Source: Torreya grandis (taxonomy: Eukaryota > Streptophyta > Pinopsida > Cupressales > Taxaceae). Taken from it: 64,000 nt of DNA. Made by a program: the position numbers and the translations under genes. The stretch is taken from contig JARHVA010001426.1 of NCBI GenBank assembly GCA_037957365.1, forward strand, positions 3,288,001 through 3,352,000, read 5' to 3'. Every line of letters begins with the position of its first letter. Position 1 is the first letter of the stretch. Below the pieces are notes generated by a model, which did not search any database, was not told where the DNA came from, and worked only from the letters and a program-made list of their open reading frames with translations. Below are positions 47,705 to 61,676 of the stretch, one piece after another.

Positions 47705-49610
47705 TAATTTTGAGTTCAAATATATAATTGAGAACCAAAAAACCTATGTTTTCCCTTAAGGCTTCCTTCTACTTTCCTAAGGTTTCATATTTCTATATTT
47801 CAATCTTTTTTTTAGATTCAATTTTTGATTTCCCATCATAGCTAATATTTTTTTATTAGGGTTTCAATCCATAAAATCCTAGTTTCTATATTGATAAAAT
47901 CCAAACCCTAGGTTCCCTTAAGGTTTCCTTATACATTCTTAGGGTTTAAAACTTATGAGCTAAGTCTTCAAATTTGATTTCCAATTTCTACTTTCCCTCT
48001 ACAAAATTATGAAGTTTTCATCTTTTTTCTTAGGGTTTCATAATCATTTTCATATTAGGGTTACATATACTAGGGTTGTGACTTGTAATCATACATATTA
48101 TGCTCATATATGATTAAAATATAAATGAAACACTTAGAGGTTATTGTTAGTCATATTTATTAGATCAAAAAACTATTTTTCCCCCAAAATTCTATATGCA
48201 TTTTTTGAAATTAGGATTTTAATATTTTTAGTACATTGGGCCTATAAAATGACATAATTATGTTCAAAATAATTAATGGGTGTCATTTATATATACTTAT
48301 ATTTAATAAAACCCATTTTTTTCTCAAAATTACTCATAATTTTCTTAGGGTGGTTGGTTATTTATTTTGGGCATTGGCAATGGTTATAATTGGTATACAT
48401 AGTTTATTATTTTTTAATTAAATCTATTATAGTGATAATTACATGTTGATTCATAAAATATTTAATATATTTAAAATTTATGGAATAAAATGTTCAAATT
48501 TATGTTCAATAAAACTAAGGATAAAATTATTATTAGTAATTCCTAACTCTCCTTACTAACACATATTGTCTAAATGTCAAATCTCAAGGGCTTCCATTTA
48601 TGAATTATTTCCTCCATCCTTGAAGTAATGGTGGATACCATACATCCCCTATTATTTTACCATGCATTTTTTATATGATTATGTCGATGCTATCATAATC
48701 CTAAGAGGTAAGGTCATCCTCTTGAAGAATGTTGCATAGATTTTGAACCAAAAGTGTTTAGGTTTTGTGATGATTAAGCTAAATATACACAATTTGATTA
48801 ATTTATGATCTCTAAAACATATTTTCAAAATTATATTATTATTATGATGACATTCATAAAGGATTTAAAAAATCAAAATGAAGACTTAAATCTCAAAGTC
48901 ACATAAATTAAAATTAAGCTTGAACATCTAAATAATCTGAGGTATGCTAATGTAAATTATATATTTGGTTCTCCATCTACAACCTATGCTTAAAAAATTA
49001 TATCATCTCAAGTATGGTTAATATGGAAAAATAATATACAACTAATGGATCAAAAATTTCACATATTTCTATAATACTTCAAAGGAAATGTTAAGACCTA
49101 TGATTCAAAATAGATTGGTCACTTTGCCTCCAACATACTCTACAGAAATATCCAACTAATATATTTCTTATCATAGAAATAATGGAAATCATATTGATAA
49201 TTTTTGGTATTTTAATATAAAAATATAAAATAATATTTATAGTGTTTATATTACATTAGAAGTATTTATGAAAGAACCACTAAATTAAAGCACACATTAT
49301 AGAGTTCAACAATCTATTGAAACTATGATTCTATCTCTTAAGGTTGAGTTACATAAAGTGAAATTATCAAAGGAAAATATAGATATAAATAAGTTAAAAA
49401 ATGAATATTTACATTAAGAAAGTATCAAAACAATTAGTTACATCAAGAAATGTTTCAAAAAGAATAATAGGATAAAAAAAGTTTACTTATGAAAGAGTCA
49501 TTTAAGAAGGAAGTTAAAAATAGATATATACCTAAGAATAATATTAAAATCATGATTTCAAATGGTCCCATTAAAAATTCATACTCATATCTAAATCCTT
49601 TGATTTTTAT
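47705..49610 (+). other. Leader and gag-position region of element E
   Basis: I see no clear gag domain. At 47745-48070 the phrase 'agggtttcatattt' or 'ccctaaggttt' recurs several times in T-rich sequence. From about 48850 the plus strand gives decayed hydrophilic readings with many Lys, Asn and Ile codons, ending near RYIPKNNIKIMISNGPIKNS at 49520-49580, just before the protease relic. Confidence 0.4.
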
Positions 49611-50205
49611 CCCTCATATAGAAGGAAAGAAGTGTACCAATGTTAGGATTGGTATCTCTTATTAAATTAATGTGTGCAACACGACACTTCTCAAATATAT
49701 TTGATATGAAATTTAAAATTTGGGTAAGATTATTTCACCTAATAAATGCATTTTATATGAATTTAAGATAATTAATGGTACAAAAACATGTTATGTTATA
49801 TTTTACATTGACCCTACTTTGGATCAATACAATGTTAAACTAGGGACAACATGTCTTGGGTCAATGGGGTCAACACTAGATAAGATTCATGATTATGTTA
49901 AAATGGATCATGAATGTGTGATTTTTATCATTTCAAGATAAAATATATACATAATACAAAAATATGAAAATATTTCAACTAATACTCAAGAAAAGACATA
50001 TAAGATAATCACATTGGAGTTGCATGATACTAACAATACAAAATATAATATAGATAAAAAAAGATCTAATAAATTAATTCCACAATATGGAATGGTTGGT
50101 TATGTATATATTTATATAGATACACAATATGGATGGAACGATCTATCTAAATTTTATAGGGAAAATGGAAATAAAATTGGTGATTATGACATTTATGATA
50201 CATAA
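49611..50205 (+). pseudogene. Retropepsin relic of element E
   Basis: The plus strand reads EGKKCTNVRIGISY, a stop, INVCNTTLLKYI, then after stops GKIISPNKCILYEFKIINGT, CYVIFYIDPTLDQYNVKLGT and TCLGSMGSTLDKIHDYVKMD. This follows the order of plant Gypsy proteases: active-site strand (D-S/T-G expected near RIGIS, lost here), a strand with N-x-C, and the final Y-N-x-x-L-G-x-x-W-(L)-x-x-x-G-x-x-x-S/T-x-x-H pattern, decayed here. The open part is 49720-49941. A further 63-codon stretch (50014-50205; LIPQYGMVGYVYIYIDTQYG) follows in which I recognise nothing. It is inactive. Confidence 0.5.
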
Positions 50206-52962
50206 CATACATATGAACATCCTATTGATGATATATTTCACTGGTAGGAACATAATCTATTGTATATAATTTCTTAATGTTTGTTGTGTTTTTCATAACC
50301 CCTATTCTTATATATTTACACATGTACATATGATCTTAAATTGATAATTATTCTATACATTTACCTTGTTTTCAAATATCCCTTGCATTTTGATTGTTTA
50401 TCTTAATCTAGACATCCATGACATATATCCTATGTTGGTGCATCCTTTACACCAACTTCATCCTATTCAATTTTTTTGTGGAATGCTAGTTTATCACCCC
50501 CACACATTGATTATAAATTATTTTTATTGCCTATATTGAGCTTACATGATCACATGCATTAATGTTACACGCTATGACTTGATATTATGCATATCCATTC
50601 TCTTATCTACACATCATCTATTCTGATATGTTGTAACAATTCACATATATAGTGAAATCATGATGTTTTTATTTAAGTTATAAGTGGGTTTTGAAGGGGC
50701 CGTACCCATACAAAACAAATTTAGGAAAGGTAAAAAAGTTTATATACATGTATGTCTAAAGAAGGAGGAACATAGAACATAAAGGAACAAAATACTAATA
50801 TGTTTCTATGCTTGAAACAAACTATGCCTTTACACATGCCACAAATTTCTTAAATGTTTTACAATATTTTATATTTATATCCTTTACACTTGAATTTTTT
50901 TAGTATACAAATGAGTACTAATTCAAATTCAAAAAAAATAGGTTAAAATATTCAAAAAATATAACACTATAAACTTTGCATGACATGTATCACACTTTTA
51001 CATGATTTAATTATGATTTATCATATATAGTAGATTATAAATCCAATTTTTATATGCACATGTTTTTCATGGTATGCATGATTCATATTAAAGACATACA
51101 TTTTTTATATTCAACATAGACATACAAATGTAGTCCATTTTCTACACTTAAGAGATACCTTTCCTACATTAGGGGTAGACTTATTTTGAGAGCCTATTGG
51201 TATAATTTACATAGGTTATATATTTGTGTGACTGTTCATTGATCATATTTAGCTATTTTTACATTGAATATACATGGTTTTTTCTTACTCATACTACTTA
51301 CACTTCTATTTATCTAGATACTATATTTTTCTTCGTGCAATGTGACATACATTAATTGCGTAGATTAGCCTTTTTTATTCATGATTGATGATGTTTCATG
51401 TTACATTGTGAATTTATTGCTTGTCTATTACATTGTGTGACTCTTTCTCTAATTTTTTTGACTATATATAATATTGTGTGTTCATTTTTATTCTATTTTG
51501 TTCTTGACTCTTACTTTGTTAACTTTGTTTATACATGATTTTTCTTTACTCTCTTTCACACTATGTGTTATTATGTGTGTTTTTGTGATTTATTATGTGT
51601 GTCATATCCATGACATTGTGTGTGACTTTATTTTATCATGCGTGGATACATAAAGGATTATCTTATAATCTTTTGATGTAATGATCCATATCACACATTC
51701 TTATTCTATAGTACATTTTTATGATATATATCATGCATATTATACATAGTTATAACTTATTATATCAATGATCATTGATATATTGACTCTATCACTACAT
51801 TTGATCTTTATATGCCTATATTGACATGATTATTGTATTCCTTATGATGCATGTTTCATATTTTCTTAGATGATCTAATTTATACTATGATGACATTTAA
51901 TACTCATGTTAGCATATATTTTACATGATCATAATTTTTTATACATAACATGATGTGTATAAATATTTTATTGTGAGATGAGTCATCCATACAATATATT
52001 TATCACCTCAAAATTGGTGTATAAATAATGATTTATCTTAGATACCAGGTTATTTACACAAATATATTCAAAGTTTGGGCCTGTATATTTCATATTTTGG
52101 GAAAAATTACTTCAGATTGGTATAAGTTTATTTAGATTATGACATATCAACATAGATTGTGTGCATATTAGGGCATGTGTAAGATATTATATATGGTTAT
52201 AAGCACAAATTAAAAAATTATATTAGACTCTATTAGAGGGATTAGTTTACATATATTATCAAATTAGGGGCATACATGTGGTATATGTTGATATCTTTAC
52301 ACATATCATGATATTTTTGCACATGTTATATTAATCAAAATACACATATTATTAGGTTGGGGACATATACAAGGATATGCAAAGTATTGTATAGAAAAAA
52401 ATACTTAGACTTACTTATTTTTACTTAGATACTCATAATAAATCATATAATCCATCTATAGTGGATGATTCATAAATATTTCTTAGACCCATCAAAACTT
52501 AGCTTATTAGACTCTTGGATTTTTTGATTCACATGTGGATCCCATTCAAATAAATTATGAAGAGTAGTGTGAGTTTGAAGTTTTTCATGACTTAAATAAT
52601 AGGCACTTATTAGTCTAAAATGAGGGTTGGCACACATTTAGCTCAATTGATGGTTTTTACAATAGCATCTCAATGGGTCATGATCACCCCATTTTCCATT
52701 ATATCCAGAAGACAAATTTATAGAAAAAACCTTGGTTCACATGCATACATGTGTATTCATTCCTTTTTATTTTAATCTCAATTATTATTAATTTTTAACT
52801 ATAGGTTTTATATTGTATAAGTGAAAAATAATTTCTAGATGCTTCATTATAGGCTTTACATGGATAAAGAGAAATATTCAACACCTACATAAACACACCT
52901 GCCATGGTTACATTAAGGTATCACCTTTTATCCTTTTATTATAGTAATTAAATTACTATACT
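50206..52962. other. Non-coding interior of element E
   Basis: A 2.7-kb T-rich stretch with no open frame longer than about 60 codons and no RT, RNase H or integrase motif. Texture is repetitive at the word level ('cacatgtac', 'catatattatgatat', 'tatgtgtgt'). Confidence 0.6.
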
Positions 52963-52988
52963 AAAGGGTAAGGGATTGGGGGTGGGAA
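52963..52988 (+). other. Polypurine tract of element E
   Basis: The plus strand reads AAAGGGTAAGGGATTGGGGG then TGGGAA immediately before the LTR start. This is a long purine run of the kind used to prime plus-strand synthesis, and it fixes orientation. Confidence 0.85.
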
Positions 52989-54263
52989 TTTAGACACTCA
53001 TATTTGATATTAGACACTTAATAATGTCAATTTTGACTAGGCCTTAGTATATTTTATTTGTGTGCATACCATTGCCTCTTGTTCACACTTTATCTTAGCC
53101 AATTATCTCATCTTTGGGAATTTCCTTTCCAAATTACCAATATTGACACACATTAATTCCATAGTATCTACTTGAAAGACTTTTTATCTTATTCAAATTG
53201 TTTCCTAATCTCATATCATATTTTTTACCTTCTATAAACTATCAGTCCTCCTTAGATGTTTATATCATATTGGAATTGTTTGACTAGGCTAAAACCATCA
53301 ACACATGCTTAAAAAATTATTTTATTACAAATCCTTCCTATTGGTTAGCCAATATGTATTCCATGGCGGTTTGGAGGGAAATTACCCAAATATTTAACTA
53401 TTTATATAAATACAACCTATGCATATTTATATCTATCACTCACATGAAAAATAAGTTCTACACTCAAGAAATACATTCACACATTAAGAGTAACTTCATA
53501 AATATTCCAAATCTAAAACCCTTCAAAGGATCAAGGTTTAAGTGAAGTCTGAATATCATTAAAAGATCAAAATAATGGGTTTTAGTGTTGAAAAACCATA
53601 CTTAGGATTGAAATGAATGTTAATATCACATTGATTGCAAACATTCATCAATGTGGGAGAACCATATGTATTTTGATCCTTATTTAGAGTTTTTTAATGT
53701 ATAAAATTATCAATTACTTATTAAGGATTAATTGGGGTTAGCTTCACCCATCCCAATAACCCATTTTTATAGGAGGACTTAGTGTCAAAAGTGAGGCCGA
53801 GGTTGAATCAAGGAAAAGAAAATAAAAGTTATCTATGAAATATTATAGGTATCTCAATGCAAATTAATAATTTTAAAATGTAGGCATATTGATCAAAATT
53901 TTCAATGATCAACACAAGTATTATAGACATTTCTAGGCCAATTTAGATGGTTTTACCTTGATACAAGCATCTAGAAAGTATTAGAATTATCCCAATAAGT
54001 ACAAGCACTCTGTCTCTAGTTATGAATGATCACACTCCATTTTTCACCCTCTATATATATTGTAACTTATGATAGGCTAGGAAAAAATATAAAAAAGCTA
54101 AGTACCCAATTCTTTTAGTGTTTTCATAAATAGTAAATTATAATAAATCAATAATTCTCTAGTACTTATATTTAAATTTGTATGTGAAATGTTATAAATT
54201 ATGTTTAATATTATATAATTGTGTCTTAATTAAATCAATAAAATATAAAATAATTTAAAATAA
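52989..54263 (+). repeat. 3' LTR of element E (right copy)
   Basis: Starts tttagacactcatatttg after the polypurine tract and aligns with 46426-47704 to near 'aataaaatataaaataattt'. The right edge is approximate; I could not confirm a target-site duplication. Confidence 0.65.
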
Positions 54264-57200
54264 TAATGGTGTCAATATATATTAAGAATGGTACAAAATG
54301 CTTGAAAATTTAATAAGTTAAATATACATACTCATTTCATACCATGTTACACTAGATCACAGACATGGTCAAAGTCATATGATGATGAATTTTTTTTATG
54401 TTTTAGTGTTGTTAAAACTAATATGTGTTGATTTGACTTGGAGTTTTAAAACTCCATTAATCCACCCACTCTTGCAACTCACAATCATTCCAGAAACATT
54501 CAACACATGATAAACTATTGGAATGCAAAATATATCTAATGATGTAATGAGACTTCCTAACCTAGTCTATTGACCTATTTCACCCCAATTGACTTGAACT
54601 CTATCATGAGGCTAGCTATGGAATTTGATTTTTGGATAGAATAGGGGATGTGCTAGAAATATCAAGTGTTTTGGTATGCTATGAATTTTAATATATAATT
54701 TTCATTTTAACATTGGATTTTTCTTATGACATGTATTTTAAATTATCTTTTAGATTTTTTATTTTTCATCATCCATATGGATTTGGAAAAAACAAGAATC
54801 GGTGCTAAATATGACTATCATAAGATATCTTACACTTAGTGCTAAAGAAGATAACTTAAAGACCATGGTTCCTAAAGGCTCCTAGATTCACACCTTAGAA
54901 AAGGTGTAATCTTGAAATTAATCTTTGTAATCCTAAAAGGAAATGAAAAATATGATACCCCAATCATAATAAATGTCTAAATAGAGATTATACAATGATA
55001 GGTAGATCTAAATCATCATCATGATAGAAGGTAAAATATGGATGAGGACATGAAGATAGACTATTATAGGTTTAACACAATAGATTGTGAGGAAAACACT
55101 ACTCTCGACCATTTCCTTATCTTTATAATAAGACATCTTGATAAGGTTGAGAGTAAAAGTAATCTATATAACAAAATGATGGAGTTTGTGAGGAGGGCTT
55201 AGCTGATTCCCTAAGACTTACCACGAAACTCACAAAAAAATAAAAGAGGAAAAATTAAAATAAAACTAGAAGTTATGATAAAGATATGAAACATATAAAA
55301 GATATAAAAATATCCAAAAGGTGTATACAATGATAAAACAAATTGAAGAATTTTAAATGAAACAATGGTTGGCAAAAATAATAAAATGATTATAAAAACA
55401 AAGATAAAAAATAAATGGAATTGAGTGGAAGGCCTAGTTATATTTCATGAGGTAGTATAGTTCATTTCAAAAATTTAAAAAATAGGAGGAGTAAATATGA
55501 TATAAAACATAAGGACCAATCATAGGTACCAGGGTTAATTTGAAATAAACCCAAATGTGTGTAGATAGTGTAAGGTTAAGCTACAATACAAGAGATTCAA
55601 GATAAAACCTACAAGAAATGTTATCTCAATAGAATATAAACTAACTATAAGCATGCGAATAATCTATAATATTAATATCTTGGTGATGATTTCACTATAG
55701 ATTCCATACAAACCTATAAGAGGTCTAGCATATGCATTGATAAGAGGCATCATCCCAAAAGAGGGGGAATGCCAAAAGATACCAAAGAATCATGAGGAAA
55801 CTAAGGATGACTATAAATATGCTATAATATGTGAAAAATATATCAAATTTTTTACCTAAGATCCAAAAGGGAAGAAAGGTTGATTATAAAGTGATATATA
55901 CTATGAAGATCTACCATATATTAAATAGGAATAAAAAGGCTAGTTATATAGTGATATAAATACTAAAAATAAGACATGAAGATGATACCTAAGATCCACA
56001 AGGGAAACTAAGGTCTACTTTAATATACCAATGAAACAAAAAGGAATTAATGGTGTAGTAAAAATTATTCTCAAGAAAAAAATTTAGAAAACAAAGAAAC
56101 ATGAGACAAAATAACCAAAAATATCTAGATGCTAACAATAATATCAAATTTAAAAAAATTAAATATAAGCATATTTTTCTTGAAATTTTTCTTGAAGCTA
56201 AATGTACTTTTTTGTAAGATATGTAATTTTATTGATTCATGCCTCATGGTAAGGGTGAAAAAAATAGGAATCCAAGATAAAGAGGATGGGAATCATAGGA
56301 TGGACACAAAACATGCATAAGGTAAGGATGAGCATCACAATATACACCAAAGGATGAAACATGAAAATTGTGGGTAATACAAAGTGCCCCAATATGAATA
56401 GTGAAAAAGGATGACATCATAAGATTCCCTAATATGTGTGATAAGAAAAGAATAGGAATTTTAATATGCCCCAACCTATGGGGTGTATGTGGGTTGGAGT
56501 TAACCATAAGGATGATAGGCCTAGTAATGATTTAAAATTATTTGTAAATATATTTACATTAGTGAATGTGGCATCTAACGAAATTATACGGTCTTTTAGA
56601 GGTGATAGAAAAATATGACATATGGTATTAACAAGACCAATTTATTCTAGTGTAACATGACTAAAATGAAATGCATCCACTAGGTCGATATAGTCTACTA
56701 TAATAGGACTAAAATGAACTATGCTAAATAAGTTGATATAGTTTGGTATGATAAAAATTAAATGAATTATATTAACTGAGTTGATATAGTTTTATGAAAC
56801 AAATTGGAAATGATTGATATAGTTATGATCAATGACATGTGAGACTAATACTATATAGTCACCTTAAAGGACATGACCAATACAATAATAAATATCAGGG
56901 GCTGATAATAAAATGACAATAGAACTATCTAAATGATATAAAATATGTTGTTGATCAACATAACCCTATTCTCAAAATGGGGACCCTCCTTTATTAATTT
57001 TGAAAAGTGCCCAAGATGTCCAACATAGTAAATGTTTGACTAAATGGAGGACTAATTTAATTTAACAATGTTTGTGCTTCTATAATTTTGGGTTAATCAT
57101 CCATTTTTAAATAAAAATTGACACTTAGAAATATTTAAATTATTGTAGTTTTTCTTCAATTTTTATTTGATAATGAATTATTAACCATCGACAGTTTAAT

Positions 57201-58849
57201 GACATGTACATAGGGCTTCACTAATGGAGTGAGACCTAGCCCTTTAATCGGCATAAATGCAACCAACTTCACTGGATCTTATTGAAATAATATTATATTA
57301 TGTTTAAATTATTTTTTTATAAAAGTTTAGATTTAAATTTGTTTCAACTTTCTTAATATGGATTATGACATCTTCAAGAGTCTAACCTAGCTTCTCGCTT
57401 GACCTCACATGACACCAAATTAAATTTGTGGTTTATGTTGCCTTACAAGATGTCAAACTTTAGAATATGGTTTAAAAGTATAGGTGTCCACTCATTAGGT
57501 TTTATAATACCCAAAAGATTCATCACATCCCACACACAACACCTAGATCAAATCTACCAAATACATGAGCTACATGGCATCATTTAGAGAGATCACAAGG
57601 AAACTAGCCAATAGAATTCAAATCCTAAGGTTACATGTCAAGATCTTAGATTCCATGAGAAAGACCATTCAATCAAATTCATCATGCATCTTAACATAAT
57701 GTTAAATCCCTCAATATTATCCTAAATTTATTCAATGCAACCAACCAAGCCCAATCAACCTTCTAAAGTGACGTATGTTTCCATCAGGTTCATTTGAGAT
57801 TGATGTGTGTACACAGCACATTGCATCCATTCACAAGGTAGACATTTGGGTTGTACCCAAGCTATCTGATCAAGGATATATGGTATACATTTGTTTAAGG
57901 CTCCTCTCAAGAATGATAAATTCTAGAATAAAAAATAAAAGCCTATAAAAGCAATGTGTGTCCACTTTGGGCCCATACAATGATGCCACATGTCATTCCC
58001 ACACTATTTTATCTAAGATATATAAGATCACCTTCAAAAGGGATGTGTATCTCCACCTAAACCATGTGATAAGTGTGAAGTTACTGATAGTTGTCCAAAA
58101 TCCTTCTAATGGAGACACTTGGAAAAGTAAATCCACAACTATTGATGAAAGTGACACCTAAAAAAGAAAGCCCTAATTACTAATGAGAGAGATGCATGGT
58201 ACTCTCATGACCAATCAAAACTAAAAAGTACCACTAAGAGATTTTTATGAATTTAAGGTTATCATTTAGTAAGATACAAAGGATTAATCATGTAAAGTCA
58301 CATTATGAGAGCCCATGAAGAAATCAAAAGGTACCATGTGTCCAAATTTAGAGCTAACTAAGCAACTTAGTCATATTCAGGCCTTGTGAGTACCTAGCTA
58401 GATACGAGATGACTGACACATGATAAAAAGTGGAAATATGTAGATTTAAGTATAAAATTCATGGAAAATAAAAAGTGAATTAAAGCTAAATTTGAATTAT
58501 AGTGAAATTAATTACCAAAGGTAATAGTTTAAAGATTGTTTCAAATATATGCAAAGTTGACAAACTCGTCATTATTATAGCACAAACGAGAATCACCATC
58601 AACCTTGTATTAAAAAATACAATATTTTAAAAGGATACTCAACTAGGATATTTCTATTTTCATTTCAAAATTTATATGTATTTACTCTCTTTTATGTTTG
58701 CACTCTCATAGTATTATAAAGCTCAAGCTATTTTCAAACTGCACTCTAGACTACCATTATTGAAGCTTGAAAGTTATAGGAGGATACCAGAAGGATGTTG
58801 ATTGATACATACAGTATTAAAAATAATGGCATAATTAGGTCCATCCACT
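54264..58849. other. Unassigned A+T-rich region
   Basis: I see no gene. At 55840-56010 a phrase of the type 'acctaagatccaMaagggaaRaaaggttgatta' is present twice about 135 bp apart, with 'agtgatata' nearby. Open frames at 56129-56507, 57399-57587 and 57958-58161 carry no recognisable motif. Confidence 0.4.
56661..56805. repeat. 48-bp tandem repeat (3 units)
   Basis: 'ctaaaatgaactatgctaaataagttgatatagtYt' occurs at about 56661, 56709 and 56756, spaced by 46-48 bp. The units differ at several positions. Confidence 0.75.
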
Positions 58850-59950
58850 TTGGGTAACAAAATTTCCTTTAGGAATGATGAATTTTTGTTCTAATATGGT
58901 ACTTCTATCATCTTCAAAGACACTACATTCATTCCCTAAGCCATAGCATCTGGTAACATGCACTATCACATCATATATTTCAATGTGGAAGTTGGTAGGG
59001 TTGATAATGAGGAGGAGACCATTACGCATATAATCCAATTATCCTTTGATATCCTCTCCATCAATGCAGATAGTCTCACAAGGTCAAAACCAAACCAAAG
59101 ATCATGTCATGTACTAACCTAGTTTATGGTATCTTTGGGAGGTCAAGAATTTGAAGATGGGATATTTAAGTCAATTTACCAAGGGATACATATATCTTTC
59201 ATAGAAGGTCCAACATTTGATAAGTAGTATGACCTTCCCTCCCCATAGATAGAGTATAACAAAGTCATTTTTGATAACTACTACAAGGTGTACTCCCTAG
59301 AGAAGGTCTTGGCTTCATGGGTGACTGACCTAATAGGAGCTATCCTCATGGATGACCAAGGAAACTTGACCATCCATCAATTCAATCATGGATTTATAAT
59401 TTGTCTATCCCTCTTAAATAGAGTAGTTATAAATACACACATTGCCTATACAGACTGTAGGCTAATTTTGGCCTACATATAAAACCTTGCCTTAAAATAT
59501 CAATCATGAATCAAACCAAGACCTTGGAGTTGGTTCCTCATCCAATTTTTTTCACTAACCCATACTTGGTAAATTTTTTATAAAAGTGTAGGTAGATTTG
59601 AGTGGGCATTTTCATGAAGCCATATCTTGCACATGTGATGCTCTTAAGAGGAAGTAATCACATGCATTCATTCAACTTAGTCTCTAGTTGTTATGCACCA
59701 AATTTTAGATCATTTAATGATGTACAAAGGAAGATATGATTGATAAAAGTCATCCTCCCAACCAATTTATGTCATTTGTCTATGGAAGACATAGGAACAT
59801 CATACAGGGTCACATGAAGGAGCTCATTTCAACATTTTATAGATGTATTTGAAATTATCTTGGAACCAATGGGTCAAAAGGGTTTGCTCTTTATAGCATA
59901 AGGAGAATTTAATCAAATTTTTGAAATATAGTGATTCATGTGCTCCAAGT
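58850..59950 (+). pseudogene. Unidentified broken coding stretch upstream of LTR D
   Basis: One plus-strand frame from about 58870 to 59480 reads with only a few TAG/TAA stops: ASGNMHYHIIYFNVEVGRVD, ITHIIQLSFDILSINADSLT, MVSLGGQEFEDGIFKSIYQG, IHISFIEGPTFDK, VIFDNYYKVYSLEKVLASWV, TDLIGAILMDDQGNLTIHQF. Another piece at 59680-59870 reads NLVSSCYAPNFRSFNDVQRK and FQHFIDVFEIILEPMGQKGL. The amino-acid composition is protein-like and the stops mostly fall where Gln or Trp would be plausible. I do not recognise the family. It lies upstream of a polypurine tract, where an extra ORF of an LTR element could be, or it may be a relic of an unrelated gene. Confidence 0.4.
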
Positions 59951-60604
59951 TATGAACTCACAAATCTGGTAAATAAAAGGTAAATGTTCACATGAATGTA
60001 AATTTCAAGTTTTGTAAAGCAGTCATTAAAATTTAAAAGGTGGGCCCAAGAAAATTGAATGGTGTGCATTCCATTCAAATAAATAAGATCCATGGTGTGA
60101 TCTGAAATCAAATGGTCAAAAAATATTAGGGGTAATCAGAGGATGATATTGAAGGAGAAGGTCTTAAGGATCTACTATTCTCATGTGATTGGGTCTTAGA
60201 TCTGATGGAACAAAATGAGTTAGCAAGTTGATAGAGCCAAGTTAGATTATCAAATGACCAATAAGCAGAATCAATCCTAGGACATTATTGATGAAGGTTA
60301 GTGAGGAAATTATTAACCTGAGTTGGTAGAAACATAGATCTGATATTGAATGAATATTCAAAGATAGTAATTTATTGATTGGATAGAACTAGGCATCGAA
60401 GGGGGTGTTATATATAACTATAATAAAACCAATATTATTAGATTGGTTTTCATCTATAGTTAATATGGTTCAAGATCTAAGGTAGAGTAGATATGTGATT
60501 AATTAAAAATCAACTTGAGCCACACCTTTGACAAGCCATCACTCAAAATGGACATGGTGCATCCTTGATAATTTGAAGATCTATGGATTTTGTCTTCATG
60601 GCAA
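59951..60604. other. Unassigned region before the PPT
   Basis: No recognisable coding. If the following polypurine tract is real, this is the 3' untranslated part of an LTR element whose 3' LTR is the repeat at 60622-61676. Confidence 0.4.
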
Positions 60605-60619
60605 AGAAAAGTGGGGGAT
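60605..60619 (+). other. Polypurine tract before LTR D
   Basis: AGAAAAGTGGGGGAT lies just before the LTR start TGTGGAGGATGG at 60622. A purine run ending in G's directly before TG is the normal left neighbour of a 3' LTR. Confidence 0.65.
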
Positions 60620-60621
60620 TA

Positions 60622-61676
60622 TGTGGAGGATGGAAGTGATCAAAGTAATTGGATAATTCATTTATTAGAGGATTTTATTTATCAATGTAATCATAGTACA
60701 TCATCATACAAAATAAAATCTTGTCTCCTAATGCCACCTGCATGCCAATAAAAATATTCAAGATCACTGAGGTTAGGGTGAAGTAATTTGTCCATGATGG
60801 GTTAATATCAATCGAAGAAAATTAGGTGGAGTGTTGATTGGTAAAAGGTGGTAGTTTGACCAATGATCTCTAATAGCTCATGAACAAATTAAATTTCCTC
60901 TCTTTTACTTCCCCTATATAATCCCTTTCTTTTCCTTTAGAGGGGGTTCTCAAATTTGTAAATTTTTGAGAAACTTCTCTCTCTTAGACTCTAGAAGTAG
61001 ACTCTTTCTTTTTCTGATTGTGATTCTCTCTCAAGTCTTGAAGAGTAGAGACTCTATTTTGACAAGGTAGCCTCTTATAAAAATTTGTATCAAACCTCTT
61101 GAAGTAATGAATATTTTCCTTACCTATCTTACCTCTTCAAATTGTGTTTGGTAAAGCATGTAAACTATCACATTGTGAAGGAAAATCTTCCATGCTTTCG
61201 GTCTTTCTTTCTTACTCATTTCTAAGTGGCTTGAATTTAGTTGAAGATCTAAGTTAGTGTTCTTCCTATCATTAATTAAAGATTTCAATGAGTCTTAATT
61301 CTCCTCTTTGTCTTTAGTTATGATTTTTGGACCTAATTTATGAAATACTAATGTAACTAGCTAGTTTTCTGAGATAGTGTGAATCAGTATTGTCTTAGAT
61401 GTCTTCAGTGTTTGCTCTATGCATATGAGAGCCTCATTTAAATTTAGTGAATCACCATATTAACCTTCTTAGGATCCCTTATCCATTTCTAACCCTTTTC
61501 CCATGAAGAACTAGGCTTAGATTTTAGTTTAGGTGAGCATCAAAGAAGAAATTGGCCTACTCCAGAGGTTCAATCCTACTATAGGCAACCCACAGCCTGG
61601 GATTGTTCATATTTTATGGCTCAACTGGGGGAAGCACAAAGAAATTTTCCCAAGGGTGTGAGTTAAAATAGTAACA
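60622..61676 (+). repeat. LTR of element D (about 1055 bp)
   Basis: No second copy is in the window, so the limits rest on signals: TG after a polypurine tract on the left, and AACA before a primer binding site on the right. A TATA box followed by a CT-rich stretch with two 'agactct' words suits the promoter and start of transcription. The left limit is less certain than the right. Confidence 0.6.
60912..60922 (+). promoter_or_regulatory. TATA box in LTR of element D
   Basis: CCCTATATAATCCC, the clearest plant-type TATA box in the window, 290 bp into the LTR. It is followed about 30 bp downstream by 'agagggggttctc' and a CT-rich stretch, a layout usual for LTR U3/R boundaries. Confidence 0.6.

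Larger units (their letters stand above)
46426..54263 (+). mobile_element. LTR retrotransposon E (Ty3/Gypsy-like, non-autonomous)
   Basis: Direct repeats at 46426-47704 and 52989-54263 flank a 5.3-kb interior. A strong polypurine tract abuts the right LTR and the protease relic reads forward, so the element is in plus orientation. The LTR starts TGTAGACAC-like (tttagacac on the right, aataaacac on the left), the same start as the LTR of element C. Its left end joins the end of element C's LTR with no intervening host sequence. I see no RT, RNase H or integrase; 2.7 kb between the protease relic and the PPT looks non-coding. The LTRs are very diverged and the element is old. The right boundary is approximate. 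Confidence 0.7.

Noticed and set aside
46426..54263. A 5-bp target-site duplication for element E or element C
   Set aside because: Left flank of C (tttgt), the C/E junction and the right flank of E do not give matching words at the boundaries I can define.
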